NCBI GenBank assembly: GCA_030749275.1
Contig: JASMKJ010000433.1
Location: 1 to 5,202, forward strand
Direction of reading: 5' to 3'
Source: Acidimicrobiales bacterium
GTDB lineage: Bacteria > Actinomycetota > Acidimicrobiia > Acidimicrobiales > Poriferisodalaceae
Length of the DNA stretch: 5,202 nt
The position numbers were made by a program, and so were the translations under genes. Below, in pieces: positions 1 through 5,202 of the stretch. The notes beneath the pieces are model-generated. The model did no database searches. It was not told the DNA's origin and saw nothing but the letters and a program-made list of their open reading frames with translations. Within the stretch, counting starts at the first letter, position 1. Each line of letters begins with the position of its first letter.

Positions 1-816
1 GTCGATGGGGATGCAGTGGCCTCCGATGCCAGGACCGGGCCTGAAGGCCTGGAATCCGAATGGCTTGGTCTCGGCGGCGTCGATCGACGCCCACAGGTCT
101 ATGCCGAGTTCGTGGCAGAACACTGCCATCTCGTTGATCAGCGCGATGTTCACGTGCCTGTAGGTGTTCTCGAGCAGTTTGGCGAACTCGGCCTCGCGGA
201 GCCCAACGGTCGGTACGACGGTGTCAGCGATCTTCTCGTAGAACTGCACGGCCCGCTCGCTGCAGTCCGCCGTCAGCCCACTGACGATCTTGGGCGTGTT
301 GCGCAGACCCCACTCCGGGTTGCCGGGGTCGATCCGCTCTGGCGAATACGCCAGGTTGAAGTCGACCCCTGCTGTCAATCCGCTCCCCGACTCGAGCAGG
401 GGCCTGACCGTGTCTTCGGTCGTCCCCGGGTAGGTGGTCGATTCGAGGACCACGAGCGAGCCCGGTTGCAGATGCTCCGAGACGGTCCTGGTAGCAGCCT
501 TGACAGCGCCCAGGTCAGGTGTTCCGTCGTCGTCAAGCGGGGTCGGAACACAGATGACTACGACATCCGAGTTGCGTATGCAGGCCGGGTCGGTGGTGGC
601 CAGGAATCCAGACCCCACCATTTCGGCCAGGTCCGCAGAGTCGATGTCATCGATGTGTGAGAGGCCGTCCGAGAGCCGCGACACAACTGACGGGTCGGTG
701 TCTAACCCGGTCACCCTCATACCGGCACGGCAAGCCTCCTCGGCAACCGGAATCCCCACATAGCCAACCCCAACGACAACGACAGACTGTCCCTCCAAGC
801 ACTTCCGGTCGCTCAT
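1..816 (-). CDS. UDP-N-acetylglucosamine 6-dehydrogenase-like nucleotide-sugar dehydrogenase, partial (3' end outside window)
   Basis: Cytoplasmic NAD-dependent enzyme of the UDP-glucose/GDP-mannose dehydrogenase family, which oxidises the C6 hydroxyl of a nucleotide sugar to a carboxylate in two steps. Read from the ATG at 816-814, 272 codons are open to base 1. Visible are the Rossmann motif GVGYVG (residues 16-21) with the strand-end acid D38, a VPTPLDDDGTPDL segment, ESTTYPGTTED, YSPERIDPGNP, the central helix KLLENTYRHVNIALINE (K213, N217), and GPGIGGHCIPID with the catalytic cysteine at C268 (codon 15-13). The pairing of ENTYR-VNIAL-NE with KPFGF-PGPGIGGHCIPID is typical of the WbpA/TviB UDP-GlcNAc branch rather than of UDP-glucose dehydrogenases, so UDP-GlcNAc(A) chemistry is favoured but not proven. 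Family members are about 420-440 residues, so the UDP-binding C-terminal domain lies beyond the left edge. The start is supported by GGAGG eight bases upstream and a promoter just before it. It is transcribed away from the glycosyltransferase operon. Confidence 0.93.
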   Translation of the reverse strand, partial: MSDRKCLEGQSVVVVGVGYVGIPVAEEACRAGMRVTGLDTDPSVVSRLSDGLSHIDDIDSADLAEMVGSGFLATTDPACIRNSDVVVICVPTPLDDDGTPDLGAVKAATRTVSEHLQPGSLVVLESTTYPGTTEDTVRPLLESGSGLTAGVDFNLAYSPERIDPGNPEWGLRNTPKIVSGLTADCSERAVQFYEKIADTVVPTVGLREAEFAKLLENTYRHVNIALINEMAVFCHELGIDLWASIDAAETKPFGFQAFRPGPGIGGHCIPID

Positions 817-824
817 GAACCCAA

Positions 825-829
825 CCTCC
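825..829 (-). promoter_or_regulatory. Ribosome binding site of the nucleotide-sugar dehydrogenase
   Basis: On the minus strand this reads GGAGG, followed by an 8-base spacer to the ATG at 816-814. It fixes the start codon of the dehydrogenase, and no competing in-frame start lies nearer. Confidence 0.8.
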
Positions 830-842
830 GACACACATGCAA

Positions 843-871
843 TTTATAAGCAGTCATACGACATCTCTCAA
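843..871 (-). promoter_or_regulatory. Sigma70-like promoter for the nucleotide-sugar dehydrogenase
   Basis: On the minus strand the -35 box TTGAGA (871-866, one mismatch to TTGACA) is followed after exactly 17 bp by the -10 box TATAAA (848-843, one mismatch to TATAAT). The inferred transcription start is near 836, which leaves a leader of about 20 bases that carries the GGAGG site. Spacing and match are good, and the position directly upstream of a well-supported gene makes this the best promoter in the window. The call rests on pattern only. Confidence 0.65.
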
Positions 872-882
872 GACTCAGAGTC
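872..882. promoter_or_regulatory. Perfect short inverted repeat abutting the -35 box (possible operator)
   Basis: GACTC-A-GAGTC is a perfect 5-bp inverted repeat around a single base. It lies immediately upstream of the -35 hexamer of the leftward dehydrogenase promoter, where an activator or repressor could bind. A repeat this short can occur by chance, so the regulatory role is inferred from position alone. Confidence 0.25.
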
Positions 883-915
883 AGTCGACCCGACAACGCT
901 AACTCAGACCTCGTC

Positions 916-927
916 GGACCAAGGTCC
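916..927. repeat. Short inverted repeat GGACC-AA-GGTCC just after the stop of the transferase relic
   Basis: Two perfect 5-bp arms separated by AA sit directly next to the TGA (930-928) of the minus-strand relic. A two-base loop is too tight for a normal RNA hairpin and no T-run follows in the leftward direction, so it is not a convincing terminator. It could be a protein-binding palindrome or chance. Confidence 0.3.
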
Positions 928-1449
928 TCAACGCAGATAACCGCCATCACCTACCTCACTCGCGATATTGGAGAATTCCTCCACCCAGGAGTCCAACCAC
1001 ATATCTTCCATTCTCGCATATCTGCAACCGAACGACTCTCGGATATCTTGCACTTCATCACTCAACCACCAACGCTGAGGCAACTGCTGTACCTCAAGAA
1101 TCTTGGCCGCAGCCGAGTCTACTGAATCATGTAGAATCCCGACATAAGTCAATGCATCAGTATACGGCTGTACTCCTTCCCGAAATAGGTGCCTTTCTCG
1201 CGAATCGAAACATATTGTTGGCATATTCGCGGCCAATGTTTCTAACCACGCTGCTCCCAAGCAATTAACTACATGAAGATCATAGTATTCAGTTCTCCTA
1301 GACTTCTCAGAGATGTGGATATCTGAATCGGAAAACCGTCTCCTTACATTCCAACCGTAGTCATGTTGATAGTAGAAGATTCCAACATCCAAGTGTTGAA
1401 GCATGCTGATCAATCGATTCGTTATCTCAATCAGTTCAAGGTTTTGCAC
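928..1449 (-). pseudogene. C-terminal remnant of a LIC12162-family putative transferase (5'-truncated)
   Basis: The frame encodes about 173 residues that resemble the C-terminal third of LIC12162-type transferases (TIGR04331), proteins of about 600 residues found in surface-polysaccharide loci. Matching features, numbered from the GTG, are QHDYGW (28-33), the nucleotide-binding-like segment LETLAANMPTICF (69-81), PYTDALTYVGILHDS (95-109), and the terminal WW-x5-Q-x3-R-x5-RYAR...WLDSW stretch (127-155). The large N-terminal part is absent. An in-frame TAA lies at 1458-1456, only two codons before the GTG at 1449-1447, and no Shine-Dalgarno sequence precedes that GTG. I therefore read it as a decayed or recombination-truncated gene. 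Hand-counted GC over 961-1440 is 216 of 480 (45%), well below the roughly 60% of the dehydrogenase, which suggests a separate origin. A short independent protein is possible but less likely. The family call is from recalled motifs and is moderately sure. Confidence 0.6.
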
Positions 1450-1663
1450 ACCTAGTTAATAACAGGCAAATCGAATCAGAAATGGGACATGATTCGCAAT
1501 GTTTCTGGTACCCGTCCTCCAACTCCGCCTCCTAGCTGGGTGACGAGGGCCACGGCCGTCTTCAGAGACGCTCAGAATTCTCGTACTCCGGCCTACCTCA
1601 AAGGTGACTGTACACTCTCGTACACACTGTACTGGCCATCTGCTGGTGGTCTGAGAGGACCCG
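1450..1663. other. Divergent intergenic spacer between transferase relic and glycosyltransferase operon
   Basis: This stretch holds no convincing gene. Composition changes from AT-rich near the relic to GC-rich from about 1500, so the break that removed the front of the transferase probably lies around 1450-1500. Short open frames on both strands show no recognisable motif and overlap the glycosyltransferase start. The right end must carry whatever drives the rightward operon. I find no convincing -35/-10 pair, but there are phased GTAC elements at 1610-1632. Confidence 0.5.
1609..1633. promoter_or_regulatory. Three phased GTAC elements upstream of the glycosyltransferase (possible operator)
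   Basis: GTAC occurs at 1610-1613, 1620-1623 and 1629-1632, with start spacings of 10 and 9 bases, each in a (T/C)GTAC(A/T) context. This places similar half-palindromic sites on the same face of the helix, 32-54 bases before the ATG, where a regulator of the rightward operon could bind. TACACT at 1611-1616 fits a loose TAnnnT -10 box but has no -35 partner. Function is inferred from spacing only. Confidence 0.25.
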
Positions 1664-2626
1664 ATGACGAGATCCCCGACTGTCAGCATCATCATGAACT
1701 GCTTCAACGGAGAGACCTATCTCCGTGACGCGGTGGACAGCGTGCTTGCCCAGACCTTTGAGGATTGGGAGCTCATCTTCTGGGACAACCAGTCAACCGA
1801 CGGGAGCGCCGAGATTTTCAAGAGTTACAAGGATCCCAGACTCCACTACTGGTATGCGTCGGACCACACGTTGCTCTACGAGGCAAGGAACCACGGGATC
1901 GAGCGGGCGCGAGGCGAATACATCGCCATGCTCGACACCGATGACTGGTGGTTACCTGAGAAGTTGGAGAAGCAGTTGCCACTCTTCGCCGACCCCGAGG
2001 TTGGCTTTACTTGCTCCAACTTCTGGATCACGAGCATGCTCAAGAACAAGACATGGCAGGGTATCAATCGGTCGATAGCCACCGGGTGGGTCCTCCAGGA
2101 ACTGCTTCGTTACTACTGGGTGGCGTTAGTGACCCTTATGGTGAGACGGTCGGCTCTCGAGTCACTCGACTACCCATGTGACCCTCGGTATCAGATCATC
2201 GGTGACTTCGATCTGGTGATTCGATTGGCCGAGAACTGGAAGTTTGACTATCTGGACGAACCGGTCGCCTTTTCCAGGGAACACTGGTCGAACGAAATGC
2301 GAAAGGACCCGAGTCGCCATCTCCATGAGATGGCCGTATGGCTCGAGGAGGCCAAGGTCCGTGAGCCGGTCTCATTGTCGCCAAGCCTTCGGCACGTCGA
2401 ATGGAACCTGACCTACAGCCGCGCAATGTACCAGATCTTCCGCGGGGAGTGGCGGGTTGCGCGTCGTCTCTTCGTCGAACTCCCCTGGGGGCGTAAGAAA
2501 TTGAGGTTGCTAGTTGCCCTACTACTACCGAGTCTGGTTGGCCGTCGAGCGCGCGACGGGCACCATCGTATTGGTAGACGCCGGCTATACGGCCGCAAGA
2601 CGGAATCGACGCCTGAGACCAGATAG
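1664..2626 (+). CDS. Family 2 glycosyltransferase (GT-A fold)
   Basis: Predicted cytoplasmic or membrane-associated glycosyltransferase that moves a sugar from a nucleotide-sugar donor to a lipid-linked oligosaccharide acceptor. Of 320 residues, the first 220 or so form the GT2 catalytic domain: VSIIMNCFNGETYLRDAVDSV (7-27) with the nucleotide-binding strand, WDNQSTDGS (40-48) with D41, an ARNHGIERARGEYIAMLDTDD stretch ending in the metal-binding DTDD motif (91-94), and GDFDLVIRLA (180-189) supplying the likely catalytic acids. The C-terminal 100 residues hold an amphipathic or short hydrophobic piece (LRLLVALLLPSLVG) followed by a very basic tail rich in arginine, which would suit peripheral membrane attachment. 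There are no true multi-pass membrane segments. The ATG is preceded by AGAGGA with only four bases between, and the conserved VSII strand begins six residues in, so this start is well placed. It heads the rightward gene set, with 81 bases before the aminotransferase. Donor and acceptor are unknown. Confidence 0.9.
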   Translation: MTRSPTVSIIMNCFNGETYLRDAVDSVLAQTFEDWELIFWDNQSTDGSAEIFKSYKDPRLHYWYASDHTLLYEARNHGIERARGEYIAMLDTDDWWLPEKLEKQLPLFADPEVGFTCSNFWITSMLKNKTWQGINRSIATGWVLQELLRYYWVALVTLMVRRSALESLDYPCDPRYQIIGDFDLVIRLAENWKFDYLDEPVAFSREHWSNEMRKDPSRHLHEMAVWLEEAKVREPVSLSPSLRHVEWNLTYSRAMYQIFRGEWRVARRLFVELPWGRKKLRLLVALLLPSLVGRRARDGHHRIGRRRLYGRKTESTPETR

Positions 2627-2707
2627 CCGTCCTGATCTTTCCTTTCGATCGGGTCCAGGCAAGAACAAGACCAATTTGCCCTAGCATCGGGGCGAATACA
2701 GGTAAGG

Positions 2708-3868
2708 GTGAGTGTGGCTAGAGGACCTAAGACAACGGAACACCAGATTCGACTGGCAAAGTCCTGTCTAGGTGAAATGGAGAAACAGGCCGTCTTGGGT
2801 GTGCTTGACCGCGAGTTTCTCGGTATGGGGGCCGAGGTTCACGAATTCGAGGTCATATTGACAGCATTCTTCGAACGACCGGCGATCTGTGTGGTCAACG
2901 GAACTGCCGCGCTCCACCTAGCACTCCAGGCATGTGGGATCAGCCGTGGTGACGAGGTCTTGGTGCCGTCGTTCACCTTTGTGGCTTCATTTCAGGCAAT
3001 CGCAGCAACGGGTGCCATTCCGGTGCCATGCGACATTGATCCGGTTACCTACACCTTGGACTGGGAGGACGCGAGCAAGCGAGTCACAGCAGCAACGAGG
3101 GCCGTCATGCCAGTTCATTACGCGGGTGGCGTCGGGGACCTTGATGGGATTTACTCGATGGCTCACTCGTATGGCCTGCGAGTAGTAGAGGACGCGGCGC
3201 ACGCTTTCGGAACAACGACACTTGGCCGTCGCGTCGGCTCATTCGGTGACGTCGCATGCTTCAGTTTCGACGGCATCAAGAACATTACCTGCGGCGAGGG
3301 AGGCTGTGTAGTCTCAGATGACGACGAAGTGCTCGAGCAGGTCCGCCGTTACCGTTCCCTTGGGTTGTTGACCGAACGCAATGCCGATCCGACCAGGGGG
3401 GTCTTGCCTAAGATTGACGTTCGAGAGCAGGGCTGGCGCTATCACATGAGCAACATCATGGCAGCCATCGGAATACAACAGTTCCACAGGCGAGGCGAGT
3501 TTGCCGACAAGCGCCGAGAATTGGCGAGGGCCTACGACCGCCTGCTCGGAGACTTCGAGACTGTCGTTTCCATTCCCAATGACTACGAAGCAGTCGTTCC
3601 CTTCATGTACGCGGTGCGCATTGATGGGGATTACGACATTCCAGCGGTGCGAGCGAGGCTCCACGCTGACGGCATACAGACCGGCGCGCAGTACCAGCCC
3701 AACCACAACTACACCCTATTCAGTGGTCGCGACAAGCCCCCACTGCCTGTTGTCACCGACCTCTACAAGAGGTTGGTAGTCCTTCCGCTTCACCCCGACC
3801 TTGAGGTGGAGGATGTCGAGTACATTTGTGAACGGATCGGCGAGGCTCTTAGCGCCACAAGGAGTTAG
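2708..3868 (+). CDS. DegT/DnrJ/EryC1/StrS family PLP-dependent sugar aminotransferase
   Basis: Type I-fold pyridoxal-phosphate enzyme that, in this family, converts a keto group on a nucleotide-activated sugar to an amine, usually with glutamate as donor. The 386 residues match the family's usual 360-400. Visible are the NGTAALHLAL phosphate-binding segment (64-73), GDEVLVPSFTFVAS (81-94), PVHYAGG (135-141), EDAAHAFG (161-168) with D162 expected to contact the PLP ring nitrogen, and FSFDGIKNITCGEGG (185-199) with K191 as the Schiff-base lysine. The C-terminal part has YQPNHNYTLF and the usual VLPLHPDL close to the end. Two GTG starts compete: at 2708, AAGG (2704-2707) touches the codon, while at 2714 the same AAGG has a normal 6-base spacer, so a 384-residue product is at least as likely. 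It follows the glycosyltransferase by 81 bases and precedes the methyltransferase by 62. Sugar and ring position cannot be assigned; it lacks the exact lysine-site signature I would expect of WbpE. Confidence 0.92.
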   Translation: MSVARGPKTTEHQIRLAKSCLGEMEKQAVLGVLDREFLGMGAEVHEFEVILTAFFERPAICVVNGTAALHLALQACGISRGDEVLVPSFTFVASFQAIAATGAIPVPCDIDPVTYTLDWEDASKRVTAATRAVMPVHYAGGVGDLDGIYSMAHSYGLRVVEDAAHAFGTTTLGRRVGSFGDVACFSFDGIKNITCGEGGCVVSDDDEVLEQVRRYRSLGLLTERNADPTRGVLPKIDVREQGWRYHMSNIMAAIGIQQFHRRGEFADKRRELARAYDRLLGDFETVVSIPNDYEAVVPFMYAVRIDGDYDIPAVRARLHADGIQTGAQYQPNHNYTLFSGRDKPPLPVVTDLYKRLVVLPLHPDLEVEDVEYICERIGEALSATRS

Positions 3869-3921
3869 TTCGGGTGAAGTAGGTACCATTTTGAGGCTAC
3901 ACATGAATAGTTCCGAGCCAC

Positions 3922-3926
3922 GGAGG
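3922..3926 (+). promoter_or_regulatory. Ribosome binding site of the methyltransferase-like gene
   Basis: GGAGG followed by CCAG and then the ATG at 3931. The spacer of four bases is short but usable, and the motif selects this ATG over the out-of-frame ATG at 3903. Confidence 0.6.
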
Positions 3927-3930
3927 CCAG

Positions 3931-4773
3931 ATGTCAGGATCGATTGAGGCATTGGGCTCGGCGGGTCAAGAGGTCCCGTTCTGCCAGAGCGAATGGCAGG
4001 GCATCACATTCTCGTCGCTGGGTGTCCATTTGTCTTTGACGGACCTTCCGACTCCGGATTTCTACACGGCCTTCTACTCCCGCCTGGTCGAAACATACGG
4101 CACTTACCGCAACTTGCCAGCCGACTGGTTACGGTCAAAGACAAATACATCAAGGGAACTGTCTGCATGCATTGAACTTGATTCAACTGTGCTGTCTTTT
4201 GGGTGTGGTATCGGCTTCGTCGAATGGGTGCTCGCGCGTGAGCGCCCAGACCTCAAGATCTTCTGCCATGACTTCGCAGGCGTACCGGGATCCTGGCCGA
4301 TCGCTGATCTCGAAAATGTTGAGTTTGGCTGGGTGCCAGCCCAGAGTGGAGAACAGCGGAGCAAGTTGTTCAATGTGATCTATCTCTGTCAGGTCCTTTA
4401 TGCGGTCCCGTATGGTGAGGCAATCGACTTGCTAACGACGCTTGCCAATCAGTTGGTTGACGGTGGCATGTTGATCCTCGTTGACTCGTCAGTTCTTCCC
4501 GAGGAGAACGGACAGGATGATCAAGAAGATGCAGGGCTTGCGTCAGTCCTGGCGAAGTTCATCAAGAAGTCCTACCGAAACTTTGGGGGGGCATCTCGAA
4601 TTCAGGATCCTCAGTTCTGGGGTTGGCAACGGGACAATCAACGGTACCAGACCATTATCGAGGAGGCTGGGCTCGAATCTATTGATGTGTTCGCGGCCGC
4701 CGGCCAGTCATTTAAATTGACGACGAACCCGATAGCCACCAACTCCTCGGGTTTGCCTCCTGGGCGCGGGTGA
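3931..4773 (+). CDS. Class I SAM-dependent methyltransferase-like protein
   Basis: A 280-residue protein with a Rossmann-like SAM-binding core: VLSFGCGIGF (87-96) is motif I (consensus hh(D/G)hGxGxG), followed by the strand KIFCHDFA with the acidic residue D114 expected to bind the SAM ribose, VEFGWVPA as a probable post-II strand, and FNVIYLCQVLYAVPYGEAIDLL plus LVDGGMLILVDSSVL as motifs III-IV of the fold. The first 80 residues form an N-terminal cap with LTDLPTPDFYTAFYSRL. In a polysaccharide locus such enzymes often methylate a sugar hydroxyl, amine or carboxylate, but the target cannot be read here. The last dozen residues (ATNSSGLPPGRG) look like unstructured tail, and the frame runs on without another stop until 4999 after its TGA, so the natural end may have been changed. 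It lies 62 bases after the aminotransferase, which suggests co-transcription. Fold assignment is fairly sure; substrate is unknown. Confidence 0.78.
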   Translation: MSGSIEALGSAGQEVPFCQSEWQGITFSSLGVHLSLTDLPTPDFYTAFYSRLVETYGTYRNLPADWLRSKTNTSRELSACIELDSTVLSFGCGIGFVEWVLARERPDLKIFCHDFAGVPGSWPIADLENVEFGWVPAQSGEQRSKLFNVIYLCQVLYAVPYGEAIDLLTTLANQLVDGGMLILVDSSVLPEENGQDDQEDAGLASVLAKFIKKSYRNFGGASRIQDPQFWGWQRDNQRYQTIIEEAGLESIDVFAAAGQSFKLTTNPIATNSSGLPPGRG

Positions 4774-5058
4774 CGTTCACATTCGACAGCCAGACCTCAA
4801 CCTCTGAGCCAGTCGAGGTCACCGTGTTCTGGGTTGCGAACTCCGCTACGACATTGCCCGACACAACCCCTGCTGTTGACACACGAACATCGACACCCAC
4901 AGCCTCGTTGCCTACGACACCGTAGACACGCAGGTCGCAACTACCGAGCGGTCAACGCGACTACTCCGTCCGTAGAACAGTGGGAGAATAACCAGATGTA
5001 GGTTGCCTTTGTCGTTGACACAGACAGGGTTCTCGCGGTAGCCCCCGGAGGTGATACC
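4774..5058. other. Gap without a convincing gene between methyltransferase and aldolase
   Basis: This 285-base stretch has no supported gene. Long open frames exist on both strands (plus frame from 4774 to 4998, minus frame from 4951 back to 4715), but they complement each other and show no motif I recognise. It contains two copies of GTTGACACA (4875-4883 and 5014-5022), each including a perfect TTGACA -35 hexamer but without a matching -10 box 16-18 bases on. Its last 60 bases encode, in frame with the aldolase, a CBS-like peptide. I see no hairpin with a T-run that would act as a terminator. Confidence 0.5.
5047..5055 (+). promoter_or_regulatory. Strong ribosome binding site that selects a TTG start for the aldolase-like gene
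   Basis: GGAGGTGAT is a nine-base match to the anti-Shine-Dalgarno end of 16S rRNA (3' end of the consensus AAGGAGGTGAT). From GGAGG the spacer to TTG at 5059 is 7 bases, while to the in-frame GTG at 5068 it is 16. This favours TTG as the true start. Confidence 0.75.
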
Positions 5059-5202
5059 TTGCGCGCTGTGTCTGGTGATTATCCGGTGCTCGTTGACTGC
5101 ACGCTTCGCGACGGCGGATACCACAATGCCTGGGATTTTGATAGCGAGTTGATCAACGAGTACCTAGAGGCTATGGCCGCAATATCGGCTGACTATGTCG
5201 AG
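5059..5202 (+). CDS. HMGL/DmpG-type TIM-barrel aldolase-like protein, partial (5' end only)
   Basis: First 48 codons of a protein with the signature of the HMG-CoA lyase / isopropylmalate synthase / 4-hydroxy-2-oxovalerate aldolase superfamily. VLVDCTLRDGGYHNAWDF (10-27) carries the conserved DxTLRDGG motif, in which R17 is the expected catalytic arginine and D18 the expected divalent-metal ligand. SADYVE at the edge would be the second barrel strand. The Y-x-N-x-W-D-F continuation is typical of the aldolase paralogues found in surface-polysaccharide clusters rather than of catabolic DmpG or LeuA, and these are thought to act in making unusual sugars or acyl side groups; that last point is inference. 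The TTG start is chosen because GGAGGTGAT precedes it by a proper spacer; GTG at 5068 is the alternative. It is separated from the methyltransferase by 285 bases, so it may have its own promoter. Metal ligands later in the barrel lie outside the window. Confidence 0.8.
   Translation, partial: MRAVSGDYPVLVDCTLRDGGYHNAWDFDSELINEYLEAMAAISADYVE

Noticed and set aside
16..660. Long plus-strand open frame of 214 codons
   Set aside because: It is antisense to the dehydrogenase, whose minus-strand frame carries all family motifs including the catalytic cysteine; the plus frame shows no domain and is a GC-driven shadow.
1456..1728. Short open frames on both strands across the divergent spacer
   Set aside because: They overlap the glycosyltransferase start, have no recognised motif or ribosome binding site, and do not continue the missing N-terminal part of the LIC12162 relic.
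2676..2695. Possible terminator hairpin (GCCC / GGGC) after the glycosyltransferase
   Set aside because: The stem is only four base pairs with an eight-base loop and no T-run, and the next gene follows closely in the same direction.
3903..3947. Short leader peptide frame (14 codons from ATG at 3903) overlapping the methyltransferase start
   Set aside because: It lacks its own ribosome binding site, shows no run of regulatory codons, and no attenuator hairpin follows.
4715..4951. Minus-strand frame of about 79 codons with a protein-like, Val/Thr/Ser-rich composition (ATG at 4900)
   Set aside because: It overlaps the 3' end of the methyltransferase, has no ribosome binding site or recognised motif, and the complementary plus frame looks equally protein-like, so codon-strand symmetry explains it.
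1..5202. Search for CRISPR arrays, tRNA genes, insertion-sequence ends and transposase fragments
   Set aside because: I saw no regularly spaced repeats, cloverleaf-like sequence, terminal inverted repeats or transposase motifs by eye on either strand.

Overview
The window reads as part of a surface-polysaccharide (O-antigen, capsule or exopolysaccharide type) biosynthesis locus from a fairly high-GC bacterium. Hand counts give about 60% GC in the gene at the left edge and mid-50s in the first rightward gene. GTG and TTG starts, purine-rich Shine-Dalgarno sites and the codon choice fit an actinobacterium-like genome, but no marker gene fixes the phylum, so the taxonomy is a weak inference.

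Layout. On the minus strand at the left edge lies the first 272 codons of a nucleotide-sugar dehydrogenase of the UDP-GlcNAc 6-dehydrogenase (WbpA-like) type. It has a well-formed sigma70-like promoter (TTGAGA, 17 bp, TATAAA) and a good ribosome binding site. Behind it, also on the minus strand, is a markedly AT-richer block (about 45% GC) that encodes only the C-terminal third of a LIC12162-family putative transferase. This looks like a 5'-truncated relic rather than a working gene. A 214-bp spacer then separates the leftward genes from a rightward set: a family 2 glycosyltransferase, a PLP-dependent DegT/DnrJ/EryC1/StrS sugar aminotransferase, a class I SAM-dependent methyltransferase-like protein, a 285-bp gap with no convincing gene, and the first 48 codons of an HMGL/DmpG-type TIM-barrel aldolase that starts at TTG behind a near-perfect Shine-Dalgarno sequence.

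Working together (inference): the dehydrogenase would supply a UDP-hexuronic acid. The aminotransferase would aminate a keto-sugar nucleotide. The aldolase-like enzyme could perform or reverse a C-C bond condensation to make an unusual sugar or acyl substituent. The methyltransferase could decorate the product and the GT2 enzyme transfer a residue to the growing repeat unit. The exact sugar cannot be named from this window.

The most notable points are the truncated low-GC LIC12162 relic at the divergent junction, three GTAC elements spaced about one helical turn apart upstream of the glycosyltransferase, the decorated promoter of the dehydrogenase, and a possible CBS-domain relic read in frame just upstream of the aldolase start. 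I see no RNA gene, CRISPR array, insertion sequence or clear intrinsic terminator, and no convincing evidence of a wholly new system.
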